A DNA stretch of 64,000 bases from Flavobacterium cupriresistens (GTDB lineage: Bacteria; Bacteroidota; Bacteroidia; Flavobacteriales; Flavobacteriaceae), in NCBI RefSeq assembly GCF_020911925.1, contig NZ_CP087134.1, positions 5,456,001 through 5,520,000 of the forward strand, given 5' to 3'. Shown in pieces: positions 16,020 through 23,595 of this stretch. The notes beneath the pieces were generated by a model. The model was not told the DNA's origin, did no database searches, and saw nothing but the letters and a program-made list of their open reading frames with translations. Within the stretch, counting starts at the first letter, position 1, and every line of letters begins with the position of its first letter. Both the position numbers and the translations under genes were made by a program.

Positions 16020-18212
16020 TTAATTTCCTAATTCTAATTGATTTTTAACCAGAGCGTAATATTTACCTTTTAATTTAGTCAGGTCCTCATGATTGCCTTG
16101 CTCAACAATTTCACCATTTTCAAGAACAATTATATTATCCGCATTTTTTACCGTGCTTAATCGATGCGCCACAATTATGGCAGTTTTTCCATGAATAAAA
16201 TTTTCCAGATTTTCCATAATTACCTTTTCATTATTAGCATCAAGAGCACTTGTAGCTTCATCAAAAAACAAATAAAAAGGATCTTTGTAAACGGCTCTCG
16301 CGATCATAATACGTTGTTCCTGTCCACCGCTCAAACGGATTCCTGAGGTTCCCAGTTCGGTATTGTATTTATTGGGCAATCTTTCGATAAAATCTTCAAT
16401 ATTGGCTACAAATGCCGCATTATTTAATTTATCTCTGTCAATAAATTCATTCTGTTCCGATTCAGAAATATTGCCGGCGATCGTATCGTTAAACATAAAA
16501 GTATCCTGCATAACGGCTCCGCAGTTTAAGCGCCAAAAATCATTGTGAATATCATTCAAATTGATAGCCCCGATATTGATACTTCCTTTTGTAGGATTGT
16601 AAAACTTCAATAACAATTTCATTAAAGTCGTTTTACCACTTCCGCTGGCACCCACTATCGCAGTAGTTTTGCCTTCTGGGATTGTACAGGTAATATTTTT
16701 TAAAATTAAAGGAGACGCTTTTCCACCGTAACGAAAAGACAGTTCTTTTAAATTAATAGACTTATCGTTTGGTAATTCTTTTGCTTTATGCGCAGAAACA
16801 AGGTCTTCGTCCTCTTTAAGATGCACTTGTGACAAACGTTCCAAACTAATTTTTGCATCTTGCCAGGATTGAATAAAAAGCACAAAATTACTTAAAGGCA
16901 AGTTAAGTTGCCCCACTATAAACTGTATGGAGGTCATCATACCGAGGGTTAGATTGCCATCTACAACCGCTTTGGCAGAAAGAAATGTAATGATAAGATT
17001 TTTAAATTCATTGATAAAATTAGCGCCAATAGTTTGGTATTGGGCTAATTTTAAAGTGCTCAAAGAAGTCTTAAACAAACTAATCTGATTAAACTCCCAT
17101 CTCCAGCGATTTTTCCGTTGTGAATTATTTATTTTGATTTCCTTAACCCCATTAATAATTTGAATTAATGACGTTTGATTTTGTGATAACTGATCAAATC
17201 TTTTAAAATCCAGCTCTGCTCTTTTTTTCAAAAAGAAAAAGGTCCATCCTACATAAAGCACTGCACCGATTATAAATACAAAAAAGATAGTCCAATCGTA
17301 GTACGCCAGAATGATATTGAATATTACAAAGGTTACCATCGAAAAAACCATATTCAAACTCGACGAAGATATAAAGTTCTGAATACGGGTATGGTCTGTA
17401 ATTCTTTGTAAATGTTCTCCCGCATTTCGGGTTTCAAAATAATTTACCGGTAACTTCAGCATTTTATATAAAAAATCTGAAATCATTTTTATATTAAATC
17501 GGCTGGTGATATGGATCAGAATCCATTCTCTGAAAACCGTAACCAAAGTTTGCGACAAAATCAGCACAAACTGCGAAATCAGAATTAAATAAATAAAAGG
17601 AATATCCTGATTATTAACCCCGACATCGACTATAGACTGCATCAGAAAAGGCAAAATAAACTGAATGACGGTTGCAACCAGTAAGCCAATAAATATCTGA
17701 TAAATTAATTTTTTATACGGCCTGAAATAAGGATACAGAAACGAAAAGCCCTGCAACGTTTCTTTATGTTCTTCCTGATCATTAAAGTTGGTATTGGGTT
17801 CGAGAATTAATACAAAGCCGGTTCCGTCTGTAGTATCGGTCCAGGCTTTTTTGAAATCTTCGTGTGAATAAACCAATAACCCCATGGCCGGATCGGCAAC
17901 CCAGACTTTTGTTTTAGAAGTTTTATATACCACAACAAAATGCTTTTGTCTCCACGGTACAATAAAGGGTGTAGGAGCTTCATTGATCAAACTTTCCAAC
18001 GAAATACGCATGCCAAGTGTTCGCATTTCTATCGCTTCTGCGGCCTCGACAATACCCGCCATAGTAACCCCAATTTTGGTTATACCGGCTTTATCTCTTA
18101 AAAATTCTCTTGAAAACGTCTTACCGTAGTGCTTGGCAATCATTCTTAAACAAGTCGGACCACAATCTCTGTAGTCCAATTGTTTAAAATAGTGGAAGTT
18201 TTTTTTAATCAT
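16020..18212 (-). CDS. C39-peptidase-containing ABC exporter (PCAT) for GG-leader peptides
   Basis: 730 residues. The N-terminal C39 peptidase has Gln11, the nucleophile Cys17 (RDCGPTC), His91 (KHFVVVY) and Asp107 (VADPA), so it should cut leaders after double glycine. Then come six transmembrane segments (about 165-460) and a nucleotide-binding domain with Walker A (VGASGSGKTT), signature (LSGGQEQRIMIARA), Walker B (FYLFFDEATSALD) and H-loop (IVAHRLSTV). Such transporters remove the leader and export the core peptide. It is co-transcribed with HlyD and with the secreted metalloprotein-like gene. Both precursors in the window end their leaders in GG, so it could process both. All catalytic motifs are intact. 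Confidence 0.95.
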   Translation of the reverse strand: MIKKNFHYFKQLDYRDCGPTCLRMIAKHYGKTFSREFLRDKAGITKIGVTMAGIVEAAEAIEMRTLGMRISLESLINEAPTPFIVPWRQKHFVVVYKTSKTKVWVADPAMGLLVYSHEDFKKAWTDTTDGTGFVLILEPNTNFNDQEEHKETLQGFSFLYPYFRPYKKLIYQIFIGLLVATVIQFILPFLMQSIVDVGVNNQDIPFIYLILISQFVLILSQTLVTVFREWILIHITSRFNIKMISDFLYKMLKLPVNYFETRNAGEHLQRITDHTRIQNFISSSSLNMVFSMVTFVIFNIILAYYDWTIFFVFIIGAVLYVGWTFFFLKKRAELDFKRFDQLSQNQTSLIQIINGVKEIKINNSQRKNRWRWEFNQISLFKTSLSTLKLAQYQTIGANFINEFKNLIITFLSAKAVVDGNLTLGMMTSIQFIVGQLNLPLSNFVLFIQSWQDAKISLERLSQVHLKEDEDLVSAHKAKELPNDKSINLKELSFRYGGKASPLILKNITCTIPEGKTTAIVGASGSGKTTLMKLLLKFYNPTKGSINIGAINLNDIHNDFWRLNCGAVMQDTFMFNDTIAGNISESEQNEFIDRDKLNNAAFVANIEDFIERLPNKYNTELGTSGIRLSGGQEQRIMIARAVYKDPFYLFFDEATSALDANNEKVIMENLENFIHGKTAIIVAHRLSTVKNADNIIVLENGEIVEQGNHEDLTKLKGKYYALVKNQLELGN

Positions 18213-18213
18213 T

Positions 18214-19401
18214 TTATACTTTACTTTCTGTAATCAGCTCCCAAACTTTAGCATTAAAATTAGTTTTGTTGATCCCCGTCAACTTTTCTAAAACGATAAA
18301 ATAATTATCACTGCCTCCTTTTTTATTTTTTCCACAACATAAAAATTCAACAACAGCAGAAAATCCTTTTTCTTTCTCTATTTTCTTAACTAATAAAGCA
18401 TTGACCACATAATCTGCCATTAAGTGTTTTTCCTGACTCTCTCCAAAATTAAGTTGAGGTGTTTCGTACAAGGCTAAAGTCAGCCAGTCAGTTTTCGGGT
18501 TTGAAGCTACTTTTTCTTTAAATGTTTTTAAGATATCTCCCCATGATATTCCCCAGCTTCCGCCGTAAAGATAAGCGCACCCCTCATCGACCGGCTTGTT
18601 TATTAGTGTTCTTGAATAAGCAAAACGAGCTCTTTCGTGCCATAAATCATGCGGATCAAAACTGCTAAAGCTTTCATCATCATTACCACTTACGATTAAT
18701 AAAGTGTTGTTTTCGTTTGCTGTAAAATTCGTTGAACTTTTGCCATTGTAATCTAATTTATAATCCACTCCAATATTGTGCAGGATATCCGGAAAATCTT
18801 TGCAGCCGTACCACTCAATTTGTGCATTGGTTGTATTGAGTTTTTTATCCAAAAGCGCTACCGTTTTTACATATTCAGAAGCGACTTTATTATCTAAAGT
18901 ATTTTTAAAATGAAAAGTACAATTCCCTATTTTTTTAGTTTTCCACGAGCTTGTATTTCGCTTTAGCGGAGACGAAAAATAGAATTTAGTGTCTTTTTGT
19001 TTTGCGATAAATTCAAAACTGGCTGCCAAAACCGGGATATTTTCGTTTACTCCCATATATGAAAACTGAACTAAAAAATTATCTTTATCCAGTTGTACTA
19101 TGTTTGTTAAATACCCTTTATAGAAATTATCGTCCTTAGTTTTAGCATTTCGCTCTATTTTTTTTATTTCATCCAATAACAAAGAGGTTTCTAACAAATC
19201 TTCTTTCTCAACAAAGACGTTTTCTTTATTTGGATTCTCTTTTAATGCCAGAAAATCATTTAAAGATTTAACCAACCTATTCGATACAATTGTATCCTTA
19301 GGCAAATTGACATTTGCCGACAGCGTTATGGATTTTGTCTGACCAAAATTAGAGATGGTAAACGATAGCAGTAAAGTCAGAAGAAATATTTTTAATCCCA
19401 T
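18214..19401 (-). CDS. Secreted gluzincin-like protein of the RiPP locus with HDxxH motif
   Basis: 395 residues with a signal peptide (GLKIFLLTLLLSFTISNFGQ), so periplasmic or secreted. A region at 249-280 resembles the zinc site of MA-clan peptidases: HDLWH (251-255) in place of HExxH, then 18 residues on a VDEGCAYLYGG stretch carrying the third ligand candidate Glu273. The catalytic Glu is Asp here, which could lower activity or mark a binding-only protein. It lies between the hydroxylase-like gene and the exporter with 1-26 bp gaps. Possible roles are core maturation, leader removal in the periplasm or self-protection. I know no named family for it; the motif reading is my own. Confidence 0.6.
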   Translation of the reverse strand: MGLKIFLLTLLLSFTISNFGQTKSITLSANVNLPKDTIVSNRLVKSLNDFLALKENPNKENVFVEKEDLLETSLLLDEIKKIERNAKTKDDNFYKGYLTNIVQLDKDNFLVQFSYMGVNENIPVLAASFEFIAKQKDTKFYFSSPLKRNTSSWKTKKIGNCTFHFKNTLDNKVASEYVKTVALLDKKLNTTNAQIEWYGCKDFPDILHNIGVDYKLDYNGKSSTNFTANENNTLLIVSGNDDESFSSFDPHDLWHERARFAYSRTLINKPVDEGCAYLYGGSWGISWGDILKTFKEKVASNPKTDWLTLALYETPQLNFGESQEKHLMADYVVNALLVKKIEKEKGFSAVVEFLCCGKNKKGGSDNYFIVLEKLTGINKTNFNAKVWELITESKV

Positions 19402-19427
19402 TGTAATTGTTATTAGTATTGTTGTCG

Positions 19428-20555
19428 TTAAAATTCAAAAAAACCTTCTTTTTCCTTTTTATAAAATGCCTCAATTGGATTTAGTTTGCAAAAATCCTCA
19501 TATCTGAAATCCAGATCGCGATTACTCAAATCAAAAAAGGTTGCCAGTTTTTTATACTTTTCTAAAATAGTGTGACATCTCGTATCATATTCCGCGTAGA
19601 GCTCTTTTCCTTTTTCGGTAAAAACTACATCAAAATCCAGAAGTTCAAGACCGGTTCTAAATCTGAAGATCTGATCGGTAAACCTGCCTAACAGTTCGTG
19701 TTTTTCCCTTCCCGAAAAAACATTCTGGGACACCAATAAATCAAAACACTCTACTCTTTTTGTCACGGTATATAATCCGTGAAATGCTCCGTAAATATCT
19801 CTGTAATCCCATTCTTGATTGGTATACTCCCGCATACTTAAATTGCTTACATCAATTTTAAAAAAATCTTTTTTATTTTGTAATACATAATAAAAAAAAT
19901 TGTGCGATCCCTGATGTATCAATTCTTCAATGTAGTAGATGAGGTTGTTTTTCCCCAAGACATAAAAATACAGCGCGCCAAGCGTTTCAACAGTGGCAAA
20001 ATTTAAGATTTTCGGATTGTCATGCAAATAGATTTTTTTGTTCGAAAAAACCAATTGCTCGTAAAATTCCGGAAGATTCTTTTTTATAATTTCAATAGCT
20101 TCAAATAACTCTTCGTAATTTTCTTTCCAAACCGAACTATATTCCGGATTATGATTTAAAATATGTCCTTTATAATATTCCCTGAAAAAACGTTTTTGTG
20201 TCGGGTGTATTTCTTTTAATATTTCAAAATCACCAATCTTTAATATAGGCTCATGTAATTCTTCTTTATCTTTCAGGAAATAGCCGACATTTGGAATGTA
20301 TGCAATATCATTATGATAAGAATGTTTGATTTTTAATTCTTTTTTATCTACAAAATAGCCTTGTATTACCTCTTCTAAAAGTTCATTTGAAAAGGTATAC
20401 TCTCTTTTAGAACTGAAATAGGAAAATAACAGGGGCTCTAAAAAAATATCATCATCATCAAAATTTATATTTTCCAATAGAGCAGGCGCTTCTTTGTAAA
20501 TAAGTAACTTAATGGTATTGACAAGCTCTGTTTTAGCAGTAGTGACATTATCCAT
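19428..20555 (-). CDS. HExxH-type peptide beta-hydroxylase-like RiPP enzyme (HQGSH variant)
   Basis: 375 residues, cytoplasmic, no signal peptide. Residues 209-262 match the family first annotated as HEXXH motif-containing putative peptide modification protein and later as alpha-ketoglutarate-dependent peptide beta-hydroxylase: an EELIHQGSH segment (His214, His218) and, about 30 residues later, the hallmark WxYRDIYGAFHGLY (Arg252, His259). In the classic motif the residue after the first His is Glu; here it is Gln215. The family uses iron and 2-oxoglutarate to hydroxylate residues of precursor peptides. The gene directly follows the 41-residue precursor, which offers His, Asp and Cys in its core. 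The family link is by my own motif comparison. Confidence 0.6.
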   Translation of the reverse strand: MDNVTTAKTELVNTIKLLIYKEAPALLENINFDDDDIFLEPLLFSYFSSKREYTFSNELLEEVIQGYFVDKKELKIKHSYHNDIAYIPNVGYFLKDKEELHEPILKIGDFEILKEIHPTQKRFFREYYKGHILNHNPEYSSVWKENYEELFEAIEIIKKNLPEFYEQLVFSNKKIYLHDNPKILNFATVETLGALYFYVLGKNNLIYYIEELIHQGSHNFFYYVLQNKKDFFKIDVSNLSMREYTNQEWDYRDIYGAFHGLYTVTKRVECFDLLVSQNVFSGREKHELLGRFTDQIFRFRTGLELLDFDVVFTEKGKELYAEYDTRCHTILEKYKKLATFFDLSNRDLDFRYEDFCKLNPIEAFYKKEKEGFFEF

Positions 20556-20698
20556 AATAATATAGATTTAAAAATATTTAAAATTTAAAAAATGTCCGTA
20601 AAGAACCTTTACTAAAAATGTAAATGTTAATTACGGACAAATCTATAAGTACATTACTATTGATGCCACATTACTGTTGCATCAATTAATAGAACTAA

Positions 20699-20824
20699 TT
20701 ACTCAGCTGCTACAACTTTTACATCGTGACAAGCTTCTTGAACTCCGCCTGAGATAGTTTCCAATAATTCTTGTGAAGCTACTGCTTCTGCTCTATTTTT
20801 TAAAGCGTCTAAACTTAATTTCAT
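20699..20824 (-). CDS. RiPP precursor peptide with GG leader (41 residues)
   Basis: A short frame begins ATG AAA TTA AGT at 20824 and ends TAA at 20699. The 27-residue leader (starts MKLSLDALKNRAEAV, ends LLETISGG) is helical and finishes in a double glycine, the C39 cut site. The 14-residue core is VQEACHDVKVVAAE, with one Cys, one His and one Asp and no Ser or Thr. The gene is too short for most gene callers. It lies 143 bp upstream of the hydroxylase-like gene and heads the operon that ends with the C39 exporter. The core cannot become a lanthipeptide, since it lacks Ser and Thr; hydroxylation of His or Asp would fit the neighbouring enzyme. Function (antibacterial or signal) is unknown. 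Confidence 0.85.
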   Translation of the reverse strand: MKLSLDALKNRAEAVASQELLETISGGVQEACHDVKVVAAE

Positions 20825-21108
20825 AATTTTTTGTTTTAAATAGGGTACATTAAAAGTTCGGCATATAAACCGTGCCATCGGTTTGCTTGCAAGCGCTTTA
20901 TTTAAATACGTTCTTCCTCAATTGGCCTTTTGCAGAATACCAGTATTCAAATTCTTTTTCAACCTTTTATGATCTGAATGGTTATTTCCATCATAAACAT
21001 CAGGAAAGTTTCTTTTTTAGAAATGGAATATTAAGTACGATTTACACCTAGGAAGATCAATCGCATTTGTAGGCTTTTTTTATTCTAAAAATTTCATTTT
21101 CCTGAAGT

Positions 21109-21141
21109 CAAAACTAGATAAAACATAATATTGTTCGCAAA
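21109..21141 (-). promoter_or_regulatory. Leftward promoter of the hydroxylase RiPP operon
   Basis: Read on the minus strand, TTTG (21141-21138) and TAGTTTTG (21116-21109) are separated by 21 bp, a full Bacteroidota match. Transcription would start near 21103, giving a leader of about 280 nt before the precursor ATG at 20824. The palindromic site at 21149-21193 lies directly upstream of the -33 element. Nothing else clear is seen in 20825-21108 apart from a small hairpin (AAACCG/CGGTTT) near 20865-20882. Confidence 0.6.
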
Positions 21142-21148
21142 TGAACGC

Positions 21149-21193
21149 TATCGGAATTCAGGAATCCTGACACGAAATTCTTGAATTCCGATA
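21149..21193. promoter_or_regulatory. Inverted repeat TATCGGAATTCA ... TGAATTCCGATA between regulator and RiPP operon
   Basis: Perfect 12 bp half-sites at 21149-21160 and 21182-21193 separated by 21 bp. The same half-site makes up a compact palindrome at 23055-23078 before the second RiPP precursor. This is a candidate binding site for the regulator encoded next to it; occurrence before two RiPP operons is the evidence, binding is inference. Confidence 0.6.
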
Positions 21194-21303
21194 AAAAAAA
21201 TACACAATTACATCAAAATCAATCGATTACATATTTCATAAAAAATTCTATTTGTAGGTCAAATTTTACGCATATACCTTACTTTTATGAAAAACTATAC
21301 TGC

Positions 21304-23028
21304 ATGATCCGATCTGAATTTAGACAAACTTTACTTTTATTATTCTTTTGTACCACTTTACTGGCACAAACACCAAAAAAAAATCTTATAAAACTTTCTT
21401 ATACAGAGTTAAAAGAACTTTATATGAATAATGAACAAGACAAAAAGCTGCAATTGGACTGTGCCAATGCCTATTTGAGTAAGGCCAATAAGGATGGAGT
21501 TGCGATCGAAAAAGCACGTGGTTTGTACTTACTCGGATTGTTAAAACAAGGAAATGAAGCCATCAAACTCTTTGACAGCGTTATCTATCTTTCAAAAAAT
21601 CTAAATGATAATAAGTTTCCTGCTTTTGCCTACTACAAAAAAGGCTATCAGTTTAAGAATAAATTTCAATACAAAGAGGCAATAGACAACTTTTTAATAG
21701 CCGAGCGTATTGCCAAAAGCAACAATATCGATTTTTTCTATAAGGTTAAATTTTCCATCGCTCTTCTAAGATCTGAAGAATTAGGTGAAATAAACGAAGC
21801 ACTTGTAGGCTATAAAGAATGTTTTAACTATTACAAAAAAAAGGATATTAGCCTGCCTATAAATTATTATCCCTATCAGAATGCTGTATTCGCATTGGCT
21901 GATGCGTATAAAGCGCTTAATCAGACCGATTCTACCACTTATTACAACAAAATAGGGTACAATGAGTCTAAATCACCTAAATACGTGGAGTACAATGCCC
22001 TTTTTATTTTGAATGAAGGGGCCAATATGACGCTAAAGAAAAACTACAAAGCCGCTTTAGACAGTATCAATAAGGCATTACCTAAGCTTATACTTTGCAA
22101 AAACACAGACAATGTTTTGGCCTCCTACTTCTATCTGGGTCAGACTTATGATGGTTTAGGCAATAAAAAAGAGGCCGTTAAGAATTTTATAAAAGTAGAT
22201 TCCATTTATAACCTTACTAGAACAATTGCACCGGAATTTAAAAGCGCTTATCCCTATTTAATTGCCTACTATAAAAACAATGGAGATAAGACTAATCAAT
22301 TAAAGTATTTAACCCGATACATGCATATTGACAGTGTTTTACAAGCGAATTATAAAGAGCTCACCAAAAAACTGCGCGTTGAATACGATACGCCAAATTT
22401 AATTTTAGAAAAAGAAACCTTAATCCAATCGCTCGAGAAAGAGAAGACACAATCCAATTGGGGCATAGTAATATCCTCCATTTTAGTGGTTCTGGCTGTA
22501 GGATTTGGATACTATCAATACCAATCAAAAAAGAAACATCGCGTCCGATTTGAAAAACTGATGCAAAAAGAGTCCGATACCACCGAGACAATAGCGCCTA
22601 AAACAGAGCATCAGGACAACATAAATCCAGAAAAAGTAAATACTATCGGAATAAATGAAGAATTAGTAGGTCAGATTTTAGAAAAACTGGAGAAATTTGA
22701 AAGAGAAAAACGTTTTTTAGAGTCCAATATCACACTTCAGTCTCTATCCGATGCCTTTGATACCAATAACCGATATGTATCCAAAATTGTAAACTTGTAC
22801 AAACAAAAAAGTTTTATACAGTATATAAATGATTTAAGAATTGAACATGCTGTAACGTTTTTAAAGGAAGATAAAAAATTAAGAAAATACACCATTCAGG
22901 CACTTGCCCTCGAATTTGGATTCAATAATGCGGAATCATTTTCTATCGCTTTTTACAAGAAAACCGGCATAAAACCGACTTACTTTATGAAACAAATTGA
23001 AGAGACATTGAAAAACAAAACCGCTTAA
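21304..23028 (+). CDS. TPR, membrane-anchored AraC-type regulator between two RiPP loci
   Basis: I choose the ATG at 21304 (MIRSEFRQTLLLLFFCTTLLAQ), which gives a signal peptide and 574 residues; a TTG 123 bp upstream lies in the palindrome. Residues 40-390 are TPR-like helical pairs (FAYYKKGYQFKNKFQYKEAI, ASYFYLGQTYDGLGNKKEAV). A membrane helix (WGIVISSILVVLAVGFGYY) is followed by a cytoplasmic linker and a C-terminal AraC/XylS HTH pair (FLESNITLQSLSDAFDTNN, YTIQALALEFGFNNAESFS). The layout suits a sensor of an extracytoplasmic signal that acts directly on DNA. It sits between the two RiPP operons, with palindromic sites on both sides, so control of both is likely. Ligand unknown. Confidence 0.85.
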   Translation: MIRSEFRQTLLLLFFCTTLLAQTPKKNLIKLSYTELKELYMNNEQDKKLQLDCANAYLSKANKDGVAIEKARGLYLLGLLKQGNEAIKLFDSVIYLSKNLNDNKFPAFAYYKKGYQFKNKFQYKEAIDNFLIAERIAKSNNIDFFYKVKFSIALLRSEELGEINEALVGYKECFNYYKKKDISLPINYYPYQNAVFALADAYKALNQTDSTTYYNKIGYNESKSPKYVEYNALFILNEGANMTLKKNYKAALDSINKALPKLILCKNTDNVLASYFYLGQTYDGLGNKKEAVKNFIKVDSIYNLTRTIAPEFKSAYPYLIAYYKNNGDKTNQLKYLTRYMHIDSVLQANYKELTKKLRVEYDTPNLILEKETLIQSLEKEKTQSNWGIVISSILVVLAVGFGYYQYQSKKKHRVRFEKLMQKESDTTETIAPKTEHQDNINPEKVNTIGINEELVGQILEKLEKFEREKRFLESNITLQSLSDAFDTNNRYVSKIVNLYKQKSFIQYINDLRIEHAVTFLKEDKKLRKYTIQALALEFGFNNAESFSIAFYKKTGIKPTYFMKQIEETLKNKTA

Positions 23029-23054
23029 TAGTCAATCAATTAAACCACTCAAAA

Positions 23055-23078
23055 TATCGGAATTCATGAATTACGATA
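23055..23078. promoter_or_regulatory. Palindrome before the Cys-free RiPP precursor
   Basis: TATCGGAATTCA joined directly to TGAATTACGATA, a 24 bp palindrome with one mismatch. It repeats the half-site of 21149-21193. It lies 40 bp before the -7 element at 23119, in the usual place for an activator site. Confidence 0.6.
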
Positions 23079-23091
23079 AATCAAAAACAGA

Positions 23092-23126
23092 TTTTAATTA
23101 TTATTCCTTAACTACAAATATATTTG
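23092..23126 (+). promoter_or_regulatory. Promoter of the lanthipeptide-like operon
   Basis: A perfect -7 element TATATTTG (23119-23126) with only a weak -33 (TTTT at 23092-23095, spacer 23). The weak -33 next to an upstream palindrome suggests activator dependence. Transcription would begin near 23133, just before the precursor ATG at 23162. Confidence 0.55.
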
Positions 23127-23161
23127 CGATTCAAACAAACAAATCAACAAATAAAAGAAAC

Positions 23162-23308
23162 ATGAAAAAGATTAAGAAAGAAAACAAAAAATTTGATTTA
23201 GACAAAATGGAAGTGGCCAAATTGAAAAATTTACGTGTAATTGTTGGCGGTAATGTAGCACCCACAAATCCAACTGACACGGTCGACACTGATGCACGAA
23301 CTTTCTAA
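23162..23308 (+). CDS. Class I lanthipeptide-type precursor with Cys-free core (48 residues)
   Basis: I place the start at 23162 (MKKIKKENKKFDLDKMEV); the ATG at 23066 lies in the palindrome upstream of the promoter. The 30-residue leader carries the FDLDK motif typical of LanB-bound leaders and ends LKNLRVIVGG. The 18-residue core is NVAPTNPTDTVDTDARTF, with five Thr, no Ser and no Cys. With LanB alone it could become a linear peptide with dehydrobutyrines; without Cys no lanthionine rings can form. It is followed by a protease relic and the split dehydratase. No LanC is seen in the window. The GG fits cleavage by the C39 exporter. Confidence 0.85.
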   Translation: MKKIKKENKKFDLDKMEVAKLKNLRVIVGGNVAPTNPTDTVDTDARTF

Positions 23309-23385
23309 AAAAAACATTCCAACCGTTTGTGAAATCTAATATCAGTTTTATTCTTTTTGCCTTCTTTTTTGTTACTCCCTGTTAA

Positions 23386-23571
23386 TCTGTAAAAGATACT
23401 CAGGCCGATATAAATCACGAGGATTTGCAGGAACAACTTTGGGTCTACTCAAAGAAAATTGTAAACCATGGTATAAATGATAATCACAACGGCTATAAAG
23501 ATGACCTAAACGGTTGGAATTTTACTACCACAGAAATAAAGCAAATTATAACAGATCCAGGAACTTGCTGA
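23386..23571 (+). pseudogene. Relic of a subtilisin-like S8 protease
   Basis: Reading from 23395, a start-less frame spells DTQADINHEDLQEQLWVY and then GINDNHNGYKDDLNGWNF before ending at 23571. This matches, almost position by position, the segment after the catalytic Asp of secreted flavobacterial S8 proteases (DSGVDxxHEDL ... NGIDDDxNGYxDDxxGWNF), with the DSG motif altered to DTQ. A stop codon lies just upstream, no start exists, and the His and Ser parts of the catalytic triad are gone. Class I lanthipeptide loci often carry an S8 leader protease (LanP), so this may be its remnant. Confidence 0.75.
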
Positions 23572-23595
23572 AAAAATAAACAAACAGAAAAAATA

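Noticed and set aside
23066..23161. Longer precursor starting at the ATG at 23066
   Set aside because: That ATG lies in the palindrome and upstream of the -7 element at 23119; the extension has no leader character.
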